Of a DNA stretch of 17,484 bases, positions 15,054 to 17,484 are shown in pieces. The notes below the pieces were generated by a model, which was not told the DNA's origin, made no database searches, and saw only the letters and a program-made list of their open reading frames with translations. Source of the stretch: Candidatus Heimdallarchaeota archaeon (lineage in GTDB: Archaea > Asgardarchaeota > Heimdallarchaeia > Heimdallarchaeales > Kariarchaeaceae); NCBI GenBank assembly GCA_030668165.1, contig DAOUUM010000020.1, forward strand, positions 1 through 17,484, given 5' to 3'. The first letter of the stretch is position 1. Each line of letters opens with the position of its first letter. The position numbers and the translations under genes are program-made.

Positions 15054-16688
15054 GTGGATAGAGAAATAAATTTTAACAAAAATATTGAAAAAATTGACGA
15101 GTATCTTAGAAATCTCATTCCTTTTGGATTCTCAGGTACAGTGCTCATTGCAAAAGGGGATGAGATCCTTCTTGAAAATGGGTATGGGTATAGAAATTAT
15201 GAGAACAAGTATAAGATGAAAAAGGATACCATCATGTCTATCGGATCCATATCAAAACAGTTCACTTCCACCATGATCATGCAATTTGTAGATCAGGGCA
15301 AACTAGATGTCCAGGACACTCTATCTAAATTCTTTGATGTTCCAGAAGATAAGAAAAATATTACAATACATCAGTTAATGACACACACATCTGGTATAAA
15401 GGATCATTTTGGTGATGATTTTGTGTTCATGGAAACTGATGAGTTTTTAAGAAAAATTTTTGAGGAAAAGATCCGTACTCCGCTTGGAAGTGAATTTAGT
15501 TACTCTAATCTTGGATACTCACTTTTGGCAATAATAATCCAAAATATTACCGGAAAATCCTATCAAGAATACCTTATTCAGGACATATTCACTCCTCAGG
15601 GAATTACAAATAGTGGTTGGTTTGGAGATGAAAGATGGAATGAAGAGAATTCAACGAATTATTATCTTGATGGAAAGAATACGGGATCCATTTCTTCGTG
15701 GAGTGGGTCGCATGATAAACCATATTGGGCAATTCTTGGAAATGGAGGGGTTTGTATTAGCAATAAAGATCTTTTCAACTGGATAAGAGCACTTATGAAA
15801 TCAAAGATCATATCAGAGAACTCATTGAATAAAATGCTTACACCGGAAAAAAATGATTATGGATATGGATGGGACATAGAATCTTCTCCACTTGGAAGAC
15901 TAATCACACATGATGGTGGTAACAATATTGGCGTGAATGCAGTAGCCAAATATTATGAGGAAGTAGAGCTTACAATAATTATTAACTCAAATGTAATTCA
16001 GAATGGAATTGGCATGGGATTTCAGATTCGGAATCTAATAGAGAAACTCCTGATGGCAGATGAGATCACACTCCCACCTTACGTAAATAATTATGGGAGA
16101 ATTAAAGAAGGAATATATGCCCAGGGAGAAAATTATATTGAAATAAATAGTAATCCTCTCAATCAATATTCCTTAGCTGTTGTTGGTCAGAATCTTCTAT
16201 CAATAATTGACAATGAGATTCCGATCAGAATCGCAGAACAATGTAATACCAAGGTGTATAAATTTGCTAATGCCATGTTTGCAAGAAAATGGGAAGAGGC
16301 ATTCTCTTATATTAAAAATACTGAGGTAACTGAGAGAAGAATTAATTTTCTTGAGGGGTTAATGGATGAATTTGAGAAAGAATATGGGCTAATCATAAAT
16401 TTTAAGATTTCAGGAACTATACCTATGAATAAGTATTATGGCTTAACGCATCTGATGATCGTTGGGGAGAAGGGATCCAGTGGCATCCCGATTGTCTGGG
16501 AGGATGAGAATACAATTCTCGGATTCCGAACCCGGTTAAGTCCATATCCCATTACAATGCAGATGGCATCCAAAGATAATAACATCATCGCTTATAACAT
16601 TGATTCTGGAAAAAGCATTATATTAAGACATGAGGATGAAAATTCGATCTCTTTTGAATCAACTATACTTAAACAAACCTCTGTTTGA
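15054..16688 (+). CDS. Beta-lactamase-fold serine hydrolase (class C/PBP-like)
   Basis: This family includes class C beta-lactamases, D-aminopeptidases and esterases. Numbered from the alternative TTG at 15027 (553 aa), the motifs are: the family opening SGTVLIAKGDEILLENGYGY at 36-55; SxxK at 74-77 (Ser74 nucleophile, Lys77); LMTHTSGI at 117-124; YSN at 159-161 (general base Tyr159); and HDGGNN at 295-300 in place of the KTG box. A further 190 or so residues form a C-terminal domain I do not recognise, as in many Asgard and bacterial relatives. No signal peptide is visible, so it is probably cytoplasmic, where a peptidase or esterase role is more likely than beta-lactamase. GTG 15054 has a ribosome site; TTG 15027 does not. 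The upstream DNA is scar sequence, so the gene may have gained a new promoter or lost an original N-terminus. Confidence 0.88.
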   Translation: MDREINFNKNIEKIDEYLRNLIPFGFSGTVLIAKGDEILLENGYGYRNYENKYKMKKDTIMSIGSISKQFTSTMIMQFVDQGKLDVQDTLSKFFDVPEDKKNITIHQLMTHTSGIKDHFGDDFVFMETDEFLRKIFEEKIRTPLGSEFSYSNLGYSLLAIIIQNITGKSYQEYLIQDIFTPQGITNSGWFGDERWNEENSTNYYLDGKNTGSISSWSGSHDKPYWAILGNGGVCISNKDLFNWIRALMKSKIISENSLNKMLTPEKNDYGYGWDIESSPLGRLITHDGGNNIGVNAVAKYYEEVELTIIINSNVIQNGIGMGFQIRNLIEKLLMADEITLPPYVNNYGRIKEGIYAQGENYIEINSNPLNQYSLAVVGQNLLSIIDNEIPIRIAEQCNTKVYKFANAMFARKWEEAFSYIKNTEVTERRINFLEGLMDEFEKEYGLIINFKISGTIPMNKYYGLTHLMIVGEKGSSGIPIVWEDENTILGFRTRLSPYPITMQMASKDNNIIAYNIDSGKSIILRHEDENSISFESTILKQTSV

Positions 16689-16709
16689 GATTGTCTTCTC
16701 ATTTGGATG

Positions 16710-16723
16710 TGAAAATATTTTCA
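16710..16723. terminator. 14-bp palindrome between convergent genes
   Basis: TGAAAATATTTTCA is a perfect palindrome between the ends of the serine hydrolase and carbamoyltransferase genes. It could act as a weak bidirectional terminator with the surrounding T-runs. It is AT-rich, so chance is possible. Confidence 0.3.
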
Positions 16724-16785
16724 TTGATAAAGGATCACTCTATAATTATATATTTTCAAATATAAACGTAAATTTATGTTAGTTT

Positions 16786-17484
16786 TTATCTGTTATTTAT
16801 CAATAATGCAAGAAGAGCTTTTTGCACGTGCAATCTGTTCTCAGCCTGATCCATGGTCCTTGAGTGGGGTCCATCAATAACTGAGTCCTCAACTTCTAGT
16901 CCACGATCCACTGGTAAGCAGTGCATGTAGATGGATTCGGGATTGGTAATTGCCATCTTTTTCTCATCAACAATCCAGTCCTTGTGTGGTTGCTGCATCT
17001 CAGCTGCCTTCTCCATATCGGGCATGGCCTTGAGTGCACCCCAATTCTTGGCATATACTACCTGTGCTCCTTTCATTCCATCTTCCATATCATTGGTGAT
17101 TCTGAAACTACCTGCGGATTTAACTGCTGCTTCCTCAGCTTCCTTGATTACGTCAGGATCAAGTTCAAATCCTTCTGGATGGGCAAGTGTCACATCCATT
17201 CCAAGTCTGGTCATCATAGAGATGAGAGATTGTGGTACTGCTACTGGTCTGATGTATTTACCGTATGCCCAGGAGACAGTGATCTTCTTACCTTTGAGAT
17301 CCTCACCAAAATTCTGACGGATAGTCTGCCAATCAGCAAGTACCTGACAGGGATGGAACATATCTGATTCCATGTTAATTACTGGTACACCACTGTGTTC
17401 AGCATAGGTCTTCAATATATTATGTGAATCTCCATACTTATCTGTGGTGAAACAGTGTCTTACTGAGATTGCATCACCATATCT
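16786..17484 (-). CDS. YgeW/N-acetylornithine-type carbamoyltransferase (5' end outside the window)
   Basis: The frame is open to the window edge, giving 232 visible residues of an expected 310 or more; the TTG at 17415 is internal, as homologous sequence (RYGDAISVRHCF) continues above it. Visible motifs: HPCQVLAD at 44-51 (carbamoyl-phosphate site), SWAYGKYIRPVAVPQSLISM at 71-90, MDVTLAHPEGFELDPDV at 96-112 and MHCLPVDRG at 187-195. In place of the DGNN-type loop of ornithine carbamoyltransferase it has the proline-containing VAVPQS segment seen in knotted YgeW and N-acetyl/N-succinylornithine enzymes. YgeW belongs to bacterial anaerobic purine-utilisation clusters, so a role releasing carbamoyl phosphate from a ureido compound fits the neighbourhood. 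An arginine-biosynthetic role is the alternative. A deleted copy lies at 14840. Confidence 0.85.
   Translation of the reverse strand, partial: RYGDAISVRHCFTTDKYGDSHNILKTYAEHSGVPVINMESDMFHPCQVLADWQTIRQNFGEDLKGKKITVSWAYGKYIRPVAVPQSLISMMTRLGMDVTLAHPEGFELDPDVIKEAEEAAVKSAGSFRITNDMEDGMKGAQVVYAKNWGALKAMPDMEKAAEMQQPHKDWIVDEKKMAITNPESIYMHCLPVDRGLEVEDSVIDGPHSRTMDQAENRLHVQKALLALLINNR

Noticed and set aside
15054..16688. True beta-lactamase giving antibiotic resistance
   Set aside because: It has SxxK and YxN motifs but no signal peptide, a HDGG in place of KTG and a large extra domain; a peptidase or esterase role is more likely.
16921..17367. Two overlapping + strand frames of 148 and 128 codons
   Set aside because: They are opposite the carbamoyltransferase gene, whose motifs fill the minus strand; codon-complement bias explains the open frames.
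1..17484. CRISPR array, tRNA or rRNA genes, riboswitch
   Set aside because: No regularly spaced repeats, no T-arm-like motif in a cloverleaf context and no long structured conserved RNA were seen on reading both strands; a computed covariance scan was not possible.

Overview
The window is AT-rich with GGAGG-type Shine-Dalgarno sites, frequent TTG/GTG starts and mostly short spacers. It looks archaeal. The N-glycosylation-rich surface protein with a C-terminal membrane anchor, one probably leaderless gene and T-rich 3' ends are reminiscent of Asgard (Heimdallarchaeia-like) genomes, but the taxonomy is inferred from gene style only; no marker gene is present.

Layout. (1) 1-225 is the C-terminus of a type I restriction specificity subunit (HsdS), then a 336-nt non-coding stretch. 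(2) 562-3872 is a two-gene operon: a molybdopterin subunit of xanthine dehydrogenase (XDH) overlapping an XdhC-type cofactor-maturation protein. (3) 3885-6151 holds three unrecognised or accessory genes: a four-helix membrane protein (-), a small basic protein (+) and a secreted, anchored surface protein (-). (4) 6293-7744 is an SsnA/TrzN-type amidohydrolase (-), probably a purine-ring deaminase. It is divergent from (5) 7972-11892, a tight operon of a MoaD/ThiS-like sulfur carrier, an FAD subunit, a [2Fe-2S] subunit and a second, different XDH-family molybdopterin subunit. (6) 11999-14182 is a membrane PAS-PAS hybrid histidine kinase. (7) 14183-15026 holds a divergent CinA-C-domain protein flanked by gene relics. 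(8) 15054-16688 is a beta-lactamase-fold serine hydrolase. (9) 16786-17484 is a carbamoyltransferase of the YgeW/N-acetylornithine-type class, cut by the window edge.

How the genes may work together. Two XDH-type hydroxylases, an XdhC chaperone, a pterin-sulfur-carrier-like protein, an SsnA-like deaminase and a YgeW-like carbamoyltransferase recall the bacterial anaerobic purine-degradation cluster (xdh/ygeW/ssnA type). I infer a purine-catabolism island: the deaminase removes the ring amino group, the hydroxylases oxidise the purine, and the carbamoyltransferase could conserve energy as carbamoyl phosphate at the end. This is inference from family and neighbourhood only.

The most distinctive signal outside known genes is scar DNA around the CinA-like gene. 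Two relics match the last codons of the 783-aa XDH subunit. One is fused to an internally deleted copy of the carbamoyltransferase gene that lies at the end of the window. They show that homologous catabolic genes were once present here and were lost by rearrangement.
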